NCBI RefSeq assembly: GCF_000485595.1
Contig: NW_014578336.1
Location: 41,602-63,372, forward strand
Length of the DNA stretch: 21,771 nucleotides
Direction of reading: 5' to 3'
DNA from: Priapulus caudatus
Lineage: Eukaryota > Priapulida > Priapulimorpha > Priapulimorphida > Priapulidae
Shown: piece after piece, positions 19,311 to 21,771 of the stretch
How the letters are laid out: each line of letters begins with the position of its first letter
Position numbering within the stretch: position 1 is the first letter of the stretch
Made by a program: the position numbers and the translations under genes
Notes under the pieces: generated by a model
The model's input: the letters and a program-made list of their open reading frames with translations, nothing else
What the model was told of the DNA's origin: nothing
The model's database searches: none

Positions 19311-20795
19311 CGCTTGCCACGACTCTCGGGTCTCGCGTTACAGTGTCAGAATTTCCGCTATTATTGTTATTTACGATATTCTTTGTAAATGCGCAAGCCA
19401 TTTACTAAAGTAGCATGAAGCCGTCTTTGTGCAAAGCAATGTTTTAAGAAGTCAATAACCATTCAACTTAATATTCATGCACATCAATAGGAAGGTCATG
19501 CGATGTAGGAACAGTAGGGGTTTTTAGCCACCGATACGGGCGTAGGGGCCGCATTAGCAGCGCATTCATTTTGTAAGTCATGTGAAGAAATGTCAATGCA
19601 CCCCGTTGTGTGTCAATAAGCCTCAGGAAGAGATCACAAAGGTTACTTGCGATACAGTTATTGCGTGTACCATTAAGCATACTTCATCATTGATGGTAAA
19701 ACAGGAGTTTGTTCGCGCAAAAGCGTTCAGTGGTTAGCCTAAAACACACAAATCCCTTTCAATGCCGAAACGATCGGTTACTGTAAAATAGCGCAGTAAT
19801 AGTAGTAGCGCAGTAGTAGCGCAGTAGCGTAGAACAGTAATAGTACACAGTACGCATACACGGGACCGACGAGCCATTTCGCTGTGGCAAGCTGTAAAAT
19901 GCGTCTCGTAGCAACAATTAGGGGAGCGATAGCCCGAGACAAAATGGCTGCCGTCGCCTGAAATGTACAGAAGTCCGCCGTACGTACGTACAGCGAACAT
20001 TACATATACACCGTCCTCTATGGGTTTACACTGACAATTATATTCAGTGAAGTTGCCGTTTTTCTTGTTTGACCCCCAGCGCGTGGGCCGAAGCGGATAC
20101 GCATTTTTGCATGTATTACATGCTGCCAGCGTGGCGCCTAAAGGTACCACGGTGGGAAATCAACCAATCACCGCTGGGATAGGTTAGAGAATGAGTTCCT
20201 TTTGTGAGTGTCTGCATACGCTAGAATTTTTATTTCTTATTAGAAAAAATTATAACTGTTTGCAATTGTTAATTTCAGAAACTAGAATCTATTCTGAATC
20301 CGACACGTATGAACGTGGCTTTCTTGTGAACATGGCATAAACCCTTGAGCATTTCATGTAGTAAACAGTGAGGTGAAACGACACACATGAGAGAAGGACA
20401 AGACAATTGTACCGACTAACCTATTAGTATTACTATAGTATTACTTAGAACTATTCGAAGGTTGTCTCACCTATCAAAGAGAACTGTTTGGTCTTTGACT
20501 CTGACATGGAAGCACCTACACTTCACGCAGTACCACGCCTGCCATCAATATAATCGATGATAAACATCGATGGGTATGTAGCAATCCCAAAGAAATATGC
20601 TCTAGCTGTACCTCTATAGCAGAGGCTATGTATTATGCACTGTGCGTGCATATATATACATCCTTGCATGATAGACGCATCATCGCAACATTCACAGCAT
20701 GGGGAATAAGAAAACATACGCTGCCTGCTTTTCACAGAAGCTAGCTGGCAGTTCCAGTCTAAAACCATCAATCACTGAGCCTCGCGGGTCCTAAG
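19311..20795. other. Unexplained region, no supported gene
   Basis: It contains a low-complexity run of GCAGTAGTAG-type words (19792-19852). The longest open frame (138 codons, minus strand, 19734-20150) reads straight through this run and has no recognisable motif. CGATCGGT, CGTACGTACGTAC (19980-19992) and a TATATATA run (20650) are minor features. Confidence 0.5.
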
Positions 20796-21028
20796 ATGGC
20801 ACGAAAGATACACTGGGACGTGACGATTCGAGCTAGACTGGTACGCAAGGTTAACTAGGGCAAGTCTGTTTGCTAACACGATTATATTTATTCAAGCGTC
20901 TGAAACACTCCACCGCGCAACAGTTTAAGCGAATCGCCGGTCGTGGTGTTGGAAAATTCTGTGGAAAATCCGTCGAAAGAACCTCGTCGCGCCTCTATGG
21001 ACGCCACTATGTACGAGATAAGTTCAGG
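20796..21028 (+). CDS. Candidate first two exons of a basic protein (speculative)
   Basis: ATG at 20796 in a good context (AAGATGG) gives MARKIHWDVTIRARLVRK up to a possible GTTAAC donor at 20850. After an acceptor-like TTATTCAAG (ending 20896) the next segment reads RLKHSTAQQFKRIAGRGVG, KFCGKSVERTSSRLYGR and HYVRDKF to a GTAAAA donor at 21028. The two join in frame. A competing frame of the second segment (SESPVVVLENSVENPSKEP, MDATMYEISS) splices in phase to 21391. No family is recognised. Confidence 0.25.
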
Positions 21029-21390
21029 TAAAATTTCAATAAATTAAAATCGCTTTTCTATCGGGAAAATAAAGGCTCACCATAGAACTACCAATTACGA
21101 GCACTCGATTGATCTCGCCCTAAGTGCAGAGTCGAAGGCTTCTCAATCGCTCCAGCAACTCTCAATTACCGCATTAGCGGCTTCTGTAGTCCCAGAGGGC
21201 TTCGAGTAGTTATTCTACATACAGGCAGCGAATTGGAATGAACGGCACGCGAGCGGCGCTTCGGCGCTTGCGCGTATATCCGGCTGCAGATCGTCAGGAT
21301 AATGATGCAAAAATCTTCTTTGTTTGTGAATTTTATATAACCATTATATTTGTTTTGTTCATATTAAATTCTAATCTTTTTGATTCAGCT

Positions 21391-21480
21391 AATGTGGGGC
21401 TAAACCGACCAGGCTCTCCGACTGTTACACGTCGTAGGAACAGTAGCCGATGTAGTGTTAAGAGAGAATGGAACTTGTGA
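21391..21480 (+). CDS. Candidate terminal exon (speculative)
   Basis: A pyrimidine-rich acceptor (TTTTTGATTCAG) precedes an open stretch ANVGLNRPGSPTVTRRRNSS, RCSVKREWNL, stop TGA at 21478-21480. It is serine/arginine-rich with no known domain. Phase fits the acidic reading of the segment ending at 21028 but not the basic one. Confidence 0.25.
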   Translation, partial: NVGLNRPGSPTVTRRRNSSRCSVKREWNL

Positions 21481-21771
21481 CTAATCTGGAGCATGACTGA
21501 GCGATTTTTTTACTGTTTTATAATCTCCAATTTCTAGAATATCGTCCATATAATCATTGTCATCTTCTAAAACTACAGACCATCCGCTGACCGCTGTGGA
21601 GACGTGGCCGGGCCTCGAATTTGGCGCACGTCTCCACTGCGGACAGCGCTTCATACTTGAACATCCCCGCGGTCGCGTGCGCATATCCCGCGGAACAGCG
21701 TGTTGTCGGCGCCGCTCAGCGCCTCATGATCAACACTGTGCAACGCAACCTTGTATCATGTCTCTCTGGAC

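Noticed and set aside
19734-20150. 138-codon minus-strand open frame
   Set aside because: It runs through a GCAGTAGTAG low-complexity tract and has no recognisable motif or splice support.

Overview
The window looks like a repeat-rich stretch of nuclear DNA from an invertebrate animal. The genes are split by short GT-AG introns. The Cys-rich, nuclease and helicase protein families seen here are ones I know as multi-copy genes in marine invertebrates. The TAGGCCTA-containing repeats and the GTCC-rich repeats that begin TTTTAGCTCACC also fit a marine invertebrate; lancelet, acorn worm, echinoderm or mollusc are all possible, and the species cannot be fixed from sequence alone. Nothing resembles a single-copy housekeeping gene, an rRNA, a tRNA or a CRISPR array. 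Almost every recognisable gene is mobile-element-like.

Left block (1-5413): three genes in a compact arrangement. A plus-strand gene (exons 73-2327, 5' end outside the window) encodes a DUF6589-type protein with two PHD fingers inserted. It ends tail-to-tail with, and overlaps by 9 bp, a minus-strand RecQ-family helicase C-terminal half (2988-2319). Upstream of the helicase on the same minus strand is a three-exon gene (5413-3670) encoding a SAP domain, a SWIM zinc finger and a YqaJ (lambda-exonuclease-like) nuclease. A helicase, a recombination-type exonuclease and a PHD/DUF6589 protein packed head-on look like the gene set of one large mobile element. Strong palindromes sit where the YqaJ frame runs out (3649-3699).

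Middle block (5414-10314): non-coding repeats, an unrecognised helical gene (7816-8393, with a decayed copy of its first exon at 6734-6850), the N-terminal part of a Helitron replicase-helicase precursor (8648-9441, two frame changes, no Rep or helicase domain), then GTCC-rich dispersed repeats.

Right block (10315-19310): a minus-strand gene (18719-15391) with an N-terminal SEKSFKKF-type exon, a Cys/His-rich exon, a FEN1/XPG-like nuclease region (IIDGMAMLQ, HEE..DTRMF, IKSPDTDVFV, TGCDS) and a Cys-rich acidic tail. Its 5' half (16832-19310) is repeated in direct orientation at 10315-13222. The left copy carries a 423-bp terminal-inverted-repeat element that the right copy lacks. Between the copies lie an LTR-like block (about 198-bp tandem units, TATAAAAG, AATAAA) and a TA-rich satellite.

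The last 2.4 kb is largely unexplained; a few open segments with plausible splice sites are listed at low confidence. Many frame breaks are single-base changes, and the two long repeats differ largely by homopolymer length, so some apparent pseudogenisation may be base-calling error rather than real decay.
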